Both the position numbers and the translations under genes were made by a program. The notes under the pieces are model-generated. The model was not told where the DNA came from. It was given only the letters and a program-made list of their open reading frames with translations, and did no database searches. Source: Mesorhizobium sp. RMAD-H1 (GTDB lineage Bacteria > Pseudomonadota > Alphaproteobacteria > Rhizobiales > Rhizobiaceae). Taken from it: 53,869 nt of DNA. Positions 1 through 7,711 of the stretch are shown here, piece after piece (positions within the stretch are counted from its first letter, which is position 1; each line of letters starts with the position of its first letter). The DNA lies in contig NZ_JACHWN010000014.1 in the NCBI RefSeq assembly GCF_014191375.1, positions 1 to 53,869 of the forward strand, in the 5' to 3' direction.

Positions 1-1
1 C

Positions 2-55
2 GAAGCCGAGGAGCAGTACTACGCCATGCTGGACGAACCAGCCATGGCTGCATAA
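2..55 (+). CDS. C-terminal end of an unidentified protein
   Basis: An open frame runs in from the left edge and stops with TAA at 53-55. Only 17 residues are visible (EAEEQYYAMLDEPAMAA), too few to identify a family. It lies 39 bases before the channel gene on the same strand and in the same frame, so the two could be co-transcribed. Confidence 0.4.
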   Translation, partial: EAEEQYYAMLDEPAMAA

Positions 56-94
56 CTTAGACCAAACAGCCTCCGGCAAACCCGGCGCGGTTCA

Positions 95-637
95 ATGCCA
101 CGCTGGCTGCGGCAGCTGACGAGCATCGTCGACATCTTCATCCTCGTGACATTGCTCTTTCCGCTGTGGCTCGCCAATCTGGGGTTTCTGCGCGTTTTGC
201 GCCTGTGGTCGCTTTCGCGGAGCGCACTGTTCTGGCGCCCCCTGGTCAGGCGAGGCTACGGCCCATGGCGCGAGGTGGTGCAGTCCGCGGTTAATCTGAT
301 CACCTTTCTCTTCGTGGTGACGGGCTTCATCTACACGTTCTTTTTCCGGGAAGGCTCCGGTTTTGCGGGCTATATCGACGCTCTGTATTTCACCGTAACG
401 AGTATGACCACGACAGGTTACGGGGACATCCTTCTGCCGGGACCATGGGGCAAACTCACAGCGGTCGTGATCATGCTAGCGGGCGTCACTCTCTTCATCC
501 GCTTGGGACAGGCTATCTTCCGACCGAACAAGGTCTGGCACCCGTGCCCACAATGTGGGCTGCAGCGTCATGATCCGGATGCGGTCCACTGCAAGGCCTG
601 CGGCAACATGCTAAAGATCCCGGATTTGGATGACTAA
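95..637 (+). CDS. Small potassium-channel-like membrane protein with zinc ribbon
   Basis: Predicted inner-membrane ion channel of the two-helix pore type (Ion_trans_2). Seen: a hydrophobic N-terminal segment (residues 10-35) followed by an arginine-bearing stretch (LRVLRLWSLSR) that resembles the end of a voltage-sensor S4 helix, a transmembrane helix near 65-85, the potassium selectivity filter TTTGYGD near residue 110, and a second pore helix near 118-138. The C-terminus carries two Cys-x2-Cys pairs (CPQC and CKAC), a cytoplasmic zinc ribbon. At 180 residues it is shorter than full six-helix channels, so the voltage sensor is missing or reduced. The start is the first ATG after an in-frame stop. 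Ion selectivity is inferred from the filter; physiological role unknown. Confidence 0.85.
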   Translation: MPRWLRQLTSIVDIFILVTLLFPLWLANLGFLRVLRLWSLSRSALFWRPLVRRGYGPWREVVQSAVNLITFLFVVTGFIYTFFFREGSGFAGYIDALYFTVTSMTTTGYGDILLPGPWGKLTAVVIMLAGVTLFIRLGQAIFRPNKVWHPCPQCGLQRHDPDAVHCKACGNMLKIPDLDD

Positions 638-760
638 AGCCCACTTTGTTGGCAAATACGTGACTCAGGGTCGAATGCGGCACATGTCCGTGCAGAACTG
701 AGTCGGTGATGGAGTGAACTCCTCGCCGAATCCCAGTCCGGTCTTAGTGCATGTTTCGCG

Positions 761-880
761 ATGAAGCGTCTTCACCCCAGATTCGATGAGATTTACCTGT
801 TCGCCAACCCCAATGGTGAGGGATACATCCTCGCTGAGCTGCCGATCGCGGAACTGCTTGAGTTATACGACAACGGGTGA
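761..880 (+). CDS. Possible 39-residue protein
   Basis: A short ATG-to-TGA frame encodes an acidic 39-residue peptide (begins MKRLHPRFDE, ends LLELYDNG) in the otherwise empty stretch 638-1128. It has ordinary amino-acid composition and no membrane segment, but no strong ribosome binding site is visible and I do not recognise it. The rest of 638-1128 shows nothing else I can support. Confidence 0.25.
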   Translation: MKRLHPRFDEIYLFANPNGEGYILAELPIAELLELYDNG

Positions 881-1128
881 TGGAAACGCTCGATAAGGCC
901 GCCGGACAAAACCATGCCGGGCATTATGGAGCATTGGTACGTGCATGCCGGCTGCAAAGCTTGGGGAGTTTTGGGTTTAGCGACCCCTACAGTGTCTAGT
1001 GGAATTGCGGAGAGCACCGCGGTGACGTATCTAAGGGGATGATCAAAGGTGATATTCCTCCATTAAACAATCAGGAGCGCCGACACTACGCCGATCCCGG
1101 AAAGGCTACCCCTGACGCGGCGAAGCCC

Positions 1129-1443
1129 CTACTCTCCAATAATTTCGCTGATCTGCACGATGGGCACGATGTCCGTATAGTTGGCGACGTCCGCGGCGAT
1201 CTCCGCGCGGTGGGGACCTAACGCCTCTTGGAATATCGCCAGGGTTGGCGAGTAGACGTGGCACGCCGCGACGAACTCCGGCGCGGTCCCAGGTTCGCGA
1301 CCCTCAAGGCCCCTCTCGATCTCGTAGCGCAAGCAGGCATCGCCGAGCCGTTCCTGGATCAGTGGCATATGGCGGGTGCGGTAGTAGTCGTGATCGAACT
1401 TGGAGCCGCCATCGGCCGGATAGTAGACGCTCATCTTGATCAT
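1129..1443 (-). CDS. EthD-family protein
   Basis: A 104-residue protein of the EthD family, dimeric alpha-beta-barrel proteins first found next to ether-degrading cytochrome P450 genes. Seen: the N-terminal strand MIKMSVYYP, the typical motif DYYRTRHMPL around residues 20-29, and a second half ending in the strand IVPIVQISEIIGE. The length is normal for the family. The exact reaction is not known for most members. It stands alone, and the 200 bases upstream hold no clear promoter match that I could find. Confidence 0.85.
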   Translation of the reverse strand: MIKMSVYYPADGGSKFDHDYYRTRHMPLIQERLGDACLRYEIERGLEGREPGTAPEFVAACHVYSPTLAIFQEALGPHRAEIAADVANYTDIVPIVQISEIIGE

Positions 1444-1642
1444 GGTCGGACTCCTGCCTGAACGCCTCTGCGAGCGTCCGAGGGCCTTTCTAGATCACCG
1501 GCTCGTAAAGCCGCAACCAGATTTTGGCTGAAGCGAGTTTGACGGGAGCTTGCCGATCACCACACCTGGGGATGATCGAGACTAATTATGTCGCTCGGCG
1601 ATTTGCCGCCTATTCCAAGAAGCGCTAGGCGCCCGCAGGTAG

Positions 1643-1924
1643 TCATCGGGCCCAAACCGGAAGATAAACCGCTTCTCTCGTCCCGTCCGTCACCGTAATG
1701 CAATTCGCCTCGGAGAAATAGCCGGCCTCGACATACGCAGGCACGATGCGAAGTTCTCCACCGAGTGGCGTGCCGTTCACTGGTGCATAAACGGCGCCGC
1801 GTTTGCCATCGCTGACGACAATGGCGCCATCTTCGCGAACCTCCACGATTCTCAGGTCATTGCCTTCAAGGGTTCTGGACCGTGGCAACGATGCTGCGAA
1901 TTCTTCAGCCTCGGACATAGACAT
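1643..1924 (-). CDS. Hypothetical protein, second gene of the DUF982 operon
   Basis: A 93-residue protein I do not recognise. It begins MSMSEAEEFAASLPRS and continues as a run of short predicted beta strands (RIVEVREDGAIVVSDGKRG), suggesting a small beta-rich fold. The start codon lies inside the end of the upstream DUF982 gene (overlap about 20 bases), so the two are translationally coupled and share the EcfG-type promoter at 2165-2189. A role in general stress is inferred from that promoter only. Confidence 0.7.
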   Translation of the reverse strand: MSMSEAEEFAASLPRSRTLEGNDLRIVEVREDGAIVVSDGKRGAVYAPVNGTPLGGELRIVPAYVEAGYFSEANCITVTDGTREAVYLPVWAR

Positions 1925-2159
1925 CTACCTCCTTCGCGGCTTCTACAAGGGCCGATCGCGCGGCCTCCGCTGGCGTGTGCCCCTCAAGCACTGCCAGGCA
2001 CACCTCTAGTGCGTGAACGTATTTGGGACCGCGTCCCGATGGCCAGCGTCCAATTAGCAGCTCGGCGGCTTCTGCAGCACTCGTGACATTGCGGTACCGG
2101 CCTACCCGATCAGCCGGCAGGTCAATGGTCACCGGACTGAATTTGCCTCTGTTCATCGG
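1905..2159 (-). CDS. DUF982 family protein
   Basis: An 84-residue member of DUF982, a family largely restricted to rhizobia and relatives and of unknown function. Seen: FSPVTIDL near the start, then the conserved block SAAEAAELLIGRWP, a tyrosine-alanine-cysteine helix (YVHALEVCLAVLEG) and the C-terminal ARSALVEAAKE helix. I chose the ATG at 2159 because the family signature begins soon after it. An alternative ATG at 2183 falls inside the promoter. With the EcfG-type -10 at 2165-2167, transcription would begin at about the ATG itself, so the mRNA may be leaderless. Confidence 0.8.
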   Translation of the reverse strand, partial: PMNRGKFSPVTIDLPADRVGRYRNVTSAAEAAELLIGRWPSGRGPKYVHALEVCLAVLEGHTPAEAARSALVEAAKEVDVYVRG

Positions 2160-2164
2160 CGAAA

Positions 2165-2189
2165 AACGCCGGATCCATGGCATTGTTCC
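2165..2189 (-). promoter_or_regulatory. EcfG-type promoter of the DUF982 operon
   Basis: On the minus strand GGAAC (2189-2185), a 17-base spacer, then GTT (2167-2165). This matches the GGAAC-N16/17-GTT consensus of the alphaproteobacterial general-stress sigma factor EcfG (RpoE2). It lies directly before the DUF982 start and borders the IS21 remnant. Confidence 0.7.
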
Positions 2190-2203
2190 ATGTGCAATCA
2201 GCC

Positions 2204-2446
2204 CTGCGGATCTATCCCGGGCGATTGGTCGTTGAAGCCGAATGCGTTATCCTGTGTGAACATCCGCGGGTCATTGAGCGCAGTCACGACAAACCACCCT
2301 GGACGATTTACGACGAGCGGCATTACCTCGCGGTCATTCAACGCAAACCTGGTGCTCTGCGCAATGGTGCGCCTTTCCTGGAGTTGCCGTTGGCCTTTCG
2401 GCGACTGAAAGACCAGATGCTTCGATGCCCTGTCGGTGATCGTGAC
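2204..2446 (+). pseudogene. IS21-family transposase (IstA) fragment
   Basis: An internal piece of an IS21 IstA transposase of about 80 residues, with no start and no continuation. Seen: LRIYPGRLVVEAE, then ERSHDKPPWTIYDERHYL, then the very typical block QRKPGALRNGAPF followed by ELPLAFRRL. IstA is normally about 500 residues and is followed by the ATPase IstB; neither the rest of IstA nor IstB is here. The sequence after 2446 (to 2563) shows no recognisable coding. The remnant ends 14 bases from the EcfG -35 element of the DUF982 operon. Confidence 0.75.
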
Positions 2447-2563
2447 CCTCTCGGTGATGCTTGCTCAACGAGAAAGATGCGCGCTCCTGGCAAACTCACC
2501 CATACCTCCACGCAAGACGCTCAGCTTTTAACCCGTACAGGTTTCTGACGGACGAACTCGCCC

Positions 2564-2926
2564 TTATTGTTTCAGCGCCGAACGAAGCTTTTGCTCTAGT
2601 TCCTCAGCTTCGAAGGGCTTGCTCAAAACCGGGTACTCCTTGAAGGCGTCCGGAACGCCTACCCGCCCGTATCCTGTGCTGAACAGGATTGGTATTTCGC
2701 GCGTGCGCAGGATCTCTGCGACGGGGAAGACCGACTGTCCGTCAAGATTCACGTCGAGGAGTGCGAAATCGAGCGTTTCATGCGTTGCAGCGGTGATGGC
2801 CTCGGCCAACGTCGCGACTGATACAGCGACTTCGCAGCCGAATTCTTCGAGCATGCCTTCAATCAGCAAGGCTACCAACCCTTCATCCTCGACGACCAAT
2901 GCGCGGAGACCTGCAAGCTCATCCAT
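2564..2926 (-). CDS. Single-domain response regulator, partner of the HWE kinase
   Basis: A 120-residue CheY-like receiver with no output domain. Seen: the acidic pair in VVEDEG, phosphoacceptor Asp in FALLDVNLDG, the switch segment ILFSTGYG and the conserved Lys-Pro in VLSKPF. The FSTGYG segment resembles the FATGUY class of single-domain regulators, which in Sphingomonas and relatives feed the general stress response. The ATG at 2926 lies inside the end of the kinase gene (8-base overlap), so kinase and regulator are translationally coupled. It probably relays or drains phosphate from this kinase; the PhyR link is inference. Confidence 0.9.
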   Translation of the reverse strand: MDELAGLRALVVEDEGLVALLIEGMLEEFGCEVAVSVATLAEAITAATHETLDFALLDVNLDGQSVFPVAEILRTREIPILFSTGYGRVGVPDAFKEYPVLSKPFEAEELEQKLRSALKQ

Positions 2927-5111
2927 GCAGTGCCATCTCCCCAATCGGAATGCTCATTCGACAGAACAGCCCATCCCCTTCAAAAACCAGATCCAGTTCT
3001 CCACTGAGGTCGCGTTCGATGCAACGTTCGATCAGTCGCGTGCCAAAGCCCCGCCGCGTTGGCGCCTTCACTGGCGGACCACCGCGTTCGTGCCACGTTA
3101 GGTCTACCATTGTTGTTTGGTTCTCTGTCACGCGGATCTGCCAGCTGAGCGATAATTGGCCGCCGTCACAAGAAAGCGCGCCATATTTCGTGGCATTGGT
3201 GGCGAGTTCATTTAATGCCATTGTGAGGCTGAGTGCAGCCCGCGGATTGAGCGTGATCGTTGGTCCTTGGAATGTCACCCTGTCGGCCGAATCGGACGAC
3301 ATCGGACTTAATACTTCCCGCGCAAGAAACTCGAGCGGTGCGTCGCCCCAGTGGCGCTTCGTCAACAAATCATGCGCTCGTGCGAGTCCGAGCAATCTCT
3401 TCTCATATCGCCTAGCGAAATCCTGCAGGCTATTCGAATGCCGGGCGGTCTGCATCGCTAAAGACTGTACCGTTGCGAGCGTGTTCTTCACCCTATGATT
3501 CAACTCGTCGATAAGGGTCTTCTGGCGATTCTCAGCCTGCTTGCGATCGGTTATGTCGACGAGCATGTTAATCGCACCGACGAGCTTTCCGTTGGCATCG
3601 TGCAGCGGTGTCGGGTATGGCAAAAATGGTACAAGTGTTCCGTCGGGACGCTCAGCCACCGCCTCGACACCACGAATTGCCCGATCCTCCCGGAGTGCTA
3701 CAGCCATGGGACATTGGTCGTGTGGCAAAGGTACTCCATCGGCGGTATAGAGCCGCCATGTGACGCACCATTCGTCACCAATCTGGGGCGTACGACCGGC
3801 TAACTCTATGCAGGCCTGGTTGAAGAATGTTATGCGGCCGTTCGCGTCGGTGGTGTAGACTGCCGCCGGTAATGCCTCGAGCAGATCTCGCATGTGCTGC
3901 TCGCTTTCCCGGATGCGGTCTTCCATGAGCTTGGCTTCTGTCACGTCCTGAATCACGCGGACGCCATATCTGAATCGACCTTCATCATCGCGTACTGCCG
4001 ATGCATTAACGTCGAGGTAGACGATTGCGCCGTCGGGCTTGCGAGCCCGCTTGCGTATCCAGTAGCTGTCAAGTTCTCCTCTCACCTGGCGGGCAAAGAA
4101 CAGCGCGTCCTCGTCCCGGTCTTCTTCCAGCGTGTACTCAAAGAAGGTCATCTCCAGGAGTTGCTCGCGCGATCGGCCGAGCATCTTGCAGAGAGCGTCG
4201 TTCACGCGCAACAAGCGGCCTGTCTCATCGGACTCAGCAATGCCTACGGTCGCTGCCTCGTAAGTTGCTGCTAAACGCTCCTCGCTTTCGCGACGGGCGC
4301 GCTCCGATTCATGCAGATGCGTCACATCCATGGTGAAGCAGCGTGTGTTCAAAAATCTGCCATCCTCGAAACGGCTGTTCGACGTTATGAGCACATGCTT
4401 GATCGACCCATCCTTCGCACGCAGTCGCGCAGGATATCGATCGAGATTCTCACCGCTTGCGAGCCTTTGAAGGATGTCACCGATTACAGGCGCGTCGACA
4501 TGGAATTCTGCGATGTGGCGGCCGAGATAGTCTTCGGCCGTATACCCAAGTAGCGCCAGCTCGGCACGGTTCGCTCGTTGAATAATGCCTTCAGCGTTGA
4601 CGATATGCAAACCGATGGCGCTGTTTTCGAAAAAATCCTCCAGATCCTGGCTCTTGCGATAGACTTCCTCTTCCATCGCCTTGTGAGCGGAAATATCCTG
4701 AAAGCAGTTGATCGCGCCTTGTATGTCGCCCCGGACATCCTTCAGGGCACGAATGTTGACGAGAGCTGTGAAGCGGGTCCCATCGGGCCGCTCCATCACG
4801 ACCTCTGCGTTTCTGGTCGCCTTACCGGAGCGCACGGCGTCAGCCATTGGACAATCCTCGGGCAGCAACGGCGTGCCGTCGAGTAAGAACAGCCTATGCG
4901 ACCCGCAGAAGCGCTCCCTGGTTTCGTCCAAATTTGGGGCGCGCCCCCAAAGGGCAGCAGCTTCTGAATTGTAGCGGACGAGCCAGCCTTCGCGGTCGCA
5001 AATGTAGACGGCGCCTGGAACAGCATCCAGCGCCGTCGGGCCTGCGGCCACAAGCGCCTCGAACTCAGTAAGCCTGCCCGGCCCTCTAGGGAATTGTTCC
5101 ACGTTTGACAT
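2919..5111 (-). CDS. Multi-PAS sensor histidine kinase, HWE family
   Basis: A 730-residue soluble sensor kinase with no transmembrane segment. Domains in order: PAS at about 25-140, PAS 155-265, PAS 280-395 and PAS 405-520, then the HWE kinase core from about 530, with phosphoacceptor His539 in ELNHRVKNTLA. The ATP-binding half carries NELATNATKYGAL and the tryptophan-x-glutamate signature in LTWHERGG. HWE kinases in alphaproteobacteria often control the PhyR-NepR-EcfG stress pathway. I chose ATG 5111 (MSNVEQFPRG) over the upstream in-frame ATG at 5138. An EcfG-type promoter lies 116 bases upstream, which would make the kinase part of the regulon it may feed. Confidence 0.92.
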   Translation of the reverse strand: MSNVEQFPRGPGRLTEFEALVAAGPTALDAVPGAVYICDREGWLVRYNSEAAALWGRAPNLDETRERFCGSHRLFLLDGTPLLPEDCPMADAVRSGKATRNAEVVMERPDGTRFTALVNIRALKDVRGDIQGAINCFQDISAHKAMEEEVYRKSQDLEDFFENSAIGLHIVNAEGIIQRANRAELALLGYTAEDYLGRHIAEFHVDAPVIGDILQRLASGENLDRYPARLRAKDGSIKHVLITSNSRFEDGRFLNTRCFTMDVTHLHESERARRESEERLAATYEAATVGIAESDETGRLLRVNDALCKMLGRSREQLLEMTFFEYTLEEDRDEDALFFARQVRGELDSYWIRKRARKPDGAIVYLDVNASAVRDDEGRFRYGVRVIQDVTEAKLMEDRIRESEQHMRDLLEALPAAVYTTDANGRITFFNQACIELAGRTPQIGDEWCVTWRLYTADGVPLPHDQCPMAVALREDRAIRGVEAVAERPDGTLVPFLPYPTPLHDANGKLVGAINMLVDITDRKQAENRQKTLIDELNHRVKNTLATVQSLAMQTARHSNSLQDFARRYEKRLLGLARAHDLLTKRHWGDAPLEFLAREVLSPMSSDSADRVTFQGPTITLNPRAALSLTMALNELATNATKYGALSCDGGQLSLSWQIRVTENQTTMVDLTWHERGGPPVKAPTRRGFGTRLIERCIERDLSGELDLVFEGDGLFCRMSIPIGEMALHG

Positions 5112-5226
5112 CACTTTCCGCCTTTCATAGCGCAGCAATGCTCAGCTGGGGCGGCGAAGATTACGTCGCTTTCAAGATCAGAATCACACCCCACGCCCGC
5201 GGCTGCGCGCACCACAAGCTTTTCCA

Positions 5227-5251
5227 AACGCGGTGGCAGCGGAATCGTTCC
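5227..5251 (-). promoter_or_regulatory. EcfG-type promoter of the HWE kinase operon
   Basis: Minus strand GGAAC (5251-5247), 17-base spacer, GTTT (from 5229 down). The site sits about 115 bases upstream of the kinase start, leaving an untranslated leader of roughly 110 bases. Confidence 0.65.
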
Positions 5252-5869
5252 ACGCTAACTCACATAGGGCCGATTTTGTTTCGACCCAATGAGCATCTAC
5301 GATGACGGCGTTGGTTTTGGCTAATGTGCCGAGCGCGAGCGGGAATATCCGCCGCTAGCCCGTCGCAAAATGTTGGCCAGCTTTGTCCAGTCCTTCGACG
5401 GTGAAGGCATTTGCCGGTGGGCTTTAGCGAGATCAGTTGCAGTAGCAGCACGAACGCCTTTGCGTTCCGGACTAGCGAGCTTTGGTATTTTTATTGCGGT
5501 GTTGTGGTGGTCCATCGCGAATTCCCCGATGTTGTTGGTGCATCTGATTATGCAGGATACGCTACTGTACCACTATTACGTGAACAATACGCTGCAATTC
5601 TACGAGAATTAGAAAAATGTCGATGACAATGTCTGAACCGGTCGCGCGTGAAGCTAACACATGCGGGCCGGTTTCATTCATGGTATTCCTCGCCACTGCG
5701 ACCGCTCAACCGCAAAGGTCGCCGCTCCTTGCCCTCGCCCACATTCAATTTCAATCCCAAGTTCATGAGACGCGCAATACGACGGCAACCTTCACGCGCC
5801 ATCACGAAACCGCCGCAGCTTACGAAGCGGCGAACGGAGGCTCCCCGCTTCCTGTTTCAAGGGTGATAT
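5252..5869. other. Region without a supported gene
   Basis: Several short frames overlap here on both strands. One on the plus strand (5411-5626) ends in a plausible helix (LLREQYAAILRELEK), but its first half looks like translated noise. The part from about 5530 to 5610 is AT-richer than its surroundings, which fits foreign or decayed DNA. I find no recognisable family, repeat or promoter. Confidence 0.4.
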
Positions 5870-6055
5870 ATGAAAGACGCTTTGCTCATTTTCGCATCAG
5901 CGATGGCCGGTGCGGTGATGTCGCTTTTTGCCATCGAAGACACATTGAGCGCCGCGCCGCGCCCGGTCCAGATCGACCGTTGGGTCCAAGGAAAGCCTGC
6001 TCATCCTGCAGCCCTTCCAATGAAGGATATTGGATCTGGCGAAGCGCACGGGTAG
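5870..6055 (+). CDS. Possible small exported or membrane protein
   Basis: A 61-residue frame preceded by a good ribosome binding site (AAGGG, six bases before the ATG). Residues 4-28 form a hydrophobic segment (LLIFASAMAGAVMSLFAI) followed by SAAPRPVQ, compatible with a signal peptide or one membrane helix. The rest is unremarkable. I do not recognise a family. The neighbours (tRNA-like gene, broken DUF6196 gene) give no hint of function. Confidence 0.4.
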   Translation: MKDALLIFASAMAGAVMSLFAIEDTLSAAPRPVQIDRWVQGKPAHPAALPMKDIGSGEAHG

Positions 6056-6134
6056 GACACGCCTCATCGCGGCGGCGGAAAGCAGGCCCGTCGCGTTCGA
6101 GACCGTCATCACCTGCCGCGAGTAGCCCACGTGT

Positions 6135-6205
6135 TCGGCCTTCGCCTAATGGTAGGGCACCGCACTTCGAATGCGTCTGTCTTGGTTCGACTCCAAGTGG
6201 CAGAT
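6135..6205 (+). tRNA. tRNA-Arg(UCG)-like gene, acceptor stem imperfect
   Basis: The stretch folds as a 71-base cloverleaf. The T arm is perfect (CTTGG, loop TTCGACT, CCAAG at 6181-6197). The anticodon loop is CTTCGAA at 6165-6171 (anticodon TCG at 6167-6169) closed by four pairs. The D arm is GCC/GGC around TAATGGTAG. T8, A14, G18G19, T33, purine 37, TTC at 54-56 and A58 are all in place. The acceptor stem (6135-6141 with 6198-6204) forms five of seven pairs. CCA is not encoded. The stem mismatches may mean a decayed or mobile-element tRNA. Confidence 0.6.
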
Positions 6206-6285
6206 CCGCATTTATCCGCATGATGCGCCACGAAACAATGCGTCCACTTCGTCGGCTTCCGCGGTGAGGAATACCATGCGGCACC

Positions 6286-6715
6286 TCATGCTCCCTGGAC
6301 GAGTTTGCTAATCTCGCTAACCACATTGGCACCCAGAATAGCCGGACAACCCCAACAGTCGAATATGCCCGCCCGTCTGCTGTTTTGACAGCAGACGACA
6401 AATGCGCCGGTACCGAATTTTTCCTTGAGGTGGTTCGCTAACCAGCCAACGAATCCACTGTTGTCGTCACCTTCGGCAAAGTGAAATCGCCAGATGATGA
6501 ATAGCTCTGCTTCCTCATCGATACTTGGCACCAGTTGACTCCAGACCTCGTCATCCCGAACCAAGGCCAGGGCGTCTTGCCGCGCGCGCTGTGCGAATTG
6601 TGCGTAGCAGAATTCATCGAAGCATGTGTCCCGTCGTAACCTTCAGGTCGCACCGCGTGATCACACGCTTGAGCCGGGCATGAGCCTGGTCCGGCGTTTC
6701 TGTTGAGATGTATTT
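6286..6715 (-). pseudogene. DUF6196-like gene broken by frameshifts
   Basis: Read in three successive minus frames this matches one protein of about 140 residues: an N-terminal part (YISTETPDQAHARLKRVI, then TRCDLKV) in one frame, a short bridge (YDGTHA) in a second, and the main part from FDEFCYAQFAQRARQDALAL through FIIWRFHFAEGDDNSGFVGW to VSEISKLVQGA in a third. No ATG or GTG serves the main part, and a TAA stands directly before the N-terminal part. DUF6196 proteins are of unknown function. At least two frameshifts and a lost start make it a pseudogene, unless the sequence has errors. Confidence 0.65.
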
Positions 6716-6866
6716 TTATCTGCGTATCTGTCACTCGTTGTACCGACCCGAAGGTAAACGACCTCGAATGGAGGATTTGTCTTTTTGCCAATCCTAAGAC
6801 GAGAGTTCCTCTGATCCTGGACGCCTTACTTTCTCTACTTCCCGGTGTTTCAGAAAGGGAAAGATC

Positions 6867-7223
6867 ATGAAGCGCAGATCATATCTCGCGATGCTCGCCC
6901 TTGCGCCCTTGGTGGCAGTCGTGGCCGACTGTGATCGAGCAGGACCGCCGCACCGGAAGCGCGGTTCTGTCCATAGTGATATCGTTTATGCTTACGAGTA
7001 CTTGCCGCGCGCCGGCGGCCGCCTGTCAGGACATAGACCCTATCGAGCAGCAGCCCTGTTGACTGTCTCGCCGTCATGCCGGCCTTCGTGCTACCGCTGG
7101 GTTCCGGCTGTGATGCTCGCGAACGGGAACAAAAATGCGCGTCAAGTGTTTGTGGGCCCGGAGCATCCAGCAAGTCCAGCCACGAGAGCCCTGGGTGCCC
7201 GAATTCTTCGGTCTTTCGCCTAG
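6867..7223 (+). CDS. Possible secreted protein, doubtful
   Basis: A 118-residue frame begins with a convincing signal sequence (MKRRSYLAMLALAPLVAVVA, then DC) after a purine-rich ribosome binding site (GGGAAAG). The mature part is rich in Arg, Pro and Cys and resembles no family I know. Its second half overlaps an EcfG-type promoter at 7126-7150. It may be a real start whose body has decayed. Treat as tentative. Confidence 0.3.
   Translation: MKRRSYLAMLALAPLVAVVADCDRAGPPHRKRGSVHSDIVYAYEYLPRAGGRLSGHRPYRAAALLTVSPSCRPSCYRWVPAVMLANGNKNARQVFVGPEHPASPATRALGARILRSFA
7126..7150 (+). promoter_or_regulatory. EcfG-type promoter before a small membrane protein
   Basis: GGAAC at 7126-7130, 17-base spacer, GTT at 7148-7150 on the plus strand. 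The nearest gene downstream is the 32-residue membrane protein at 7277, about 120 bases away. Confidence 0.5.
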
Positions 7224-7276
7224 ACCCGGCGGTGGTTCTTTTGGACTCCGCCGTTCTTTTTTTGGGAGGGGCAAAA

Positions 7277-7375
7277 TTGGAAAAAATTGCTGATGTTATT
7301 TTGCGGTATTTCACGTGGATTATGGGAGCCGTATTGATCTTGTGTATGTGCTATATCGGGGTGGCAGCAGGCTGA
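7277..7375 (+). CDS. Possible 32-residue membrane protein
   Basis: A TTG start preceded by GGGAGGGG encodes a peptide beginning MEKIADVILRYF, followed by one hydrophobic helix (GAVLILCMCYIGVAAG). Small single-helix proteins are common in bacterial stress regulons. The frame stays open upstream to 7076, but that part looks like noise. Support comes from the ribosome binding site and the EcfG-type promoter at 7126-7150; no family is recognised. Confidence 0.4.
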   Translation: MEKIADVILRYFTWIMGAVLILCMCYIGVAAG

Positions 7376-7412
7376 AGACACCAACATATCGAGCAGCATC
7401 CCTCATTTATCA

Positions 7413-7437
7413 GGAACTAAACCGCAGATGTTCCGTT
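7413..7437 (+). promoter_or_regulatory. EcfG-type promoter of the 72-residue gene
   Basis: GGAAC at 7413-7417, 17-base spacer, GTT at 7435-7437. It lies 55 bases before the ATG at 7493, an ideal distance. Confidence 0.7.
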
Positions 7438-7492
7438 GTTCGCGGGCGCTTCAGATGGTGCCAGGTCGGCATCACGAACGGGAGGAACAGCC

Positions 7493-7711
7493 ATGCAAGA
7501 CAACAACGAGTCCACGTCTCCGCGGTCAACCTTTGCGAAACGAGATGACACGTTCAAAAACACAAACAATTCCGCCCGAGCTATCATAGAAGCGGAACTA
7601 CAGCTTCGCGAAGAGAAGACCAGACGTCTACGCGAAGCACGCCTCGCGAGGGAACCGGCATTGTCTCCGCCGACACCCTCCAAAAGGCGAAAGAAGCCGA
7701 TTGCACGATAA
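7493..7711 (+). CDS. Small charged protein under an EcfG-type promoter
   Basis: A 72-residue, strongly charged soluble protein. Residues 1-27 are polar (MQDNNESTSPRST), 28-52 form a likely amphipathic helix rich in Glu and Arg (AIIEAELQLREEKTRRLREA), and the tail is basic (SKRRKKPIAR). The start follows a good ribosome binding site (GGGAGGAA). An EcfG-type promoter 55 bases upstream supports it as a real stress-induced gene. The basic tail would suit nucleic-acid binding, but that is a guess. Confidence 0.7.
   Translation: MQDNNESTSPRSTFAKRDDTFKNTNNSARAIIEAELQLREEKTRRLREARLAREPALSPPTPSKRRKKPIAR

Noticed and set aside
5617-6267. A 216-residue plus-strand frame
   Set aside because: It covers the small exported-protein candidate and the tRNA-like gene in another frame, is rich in Arg, Ser and Pro, and shows no domain.
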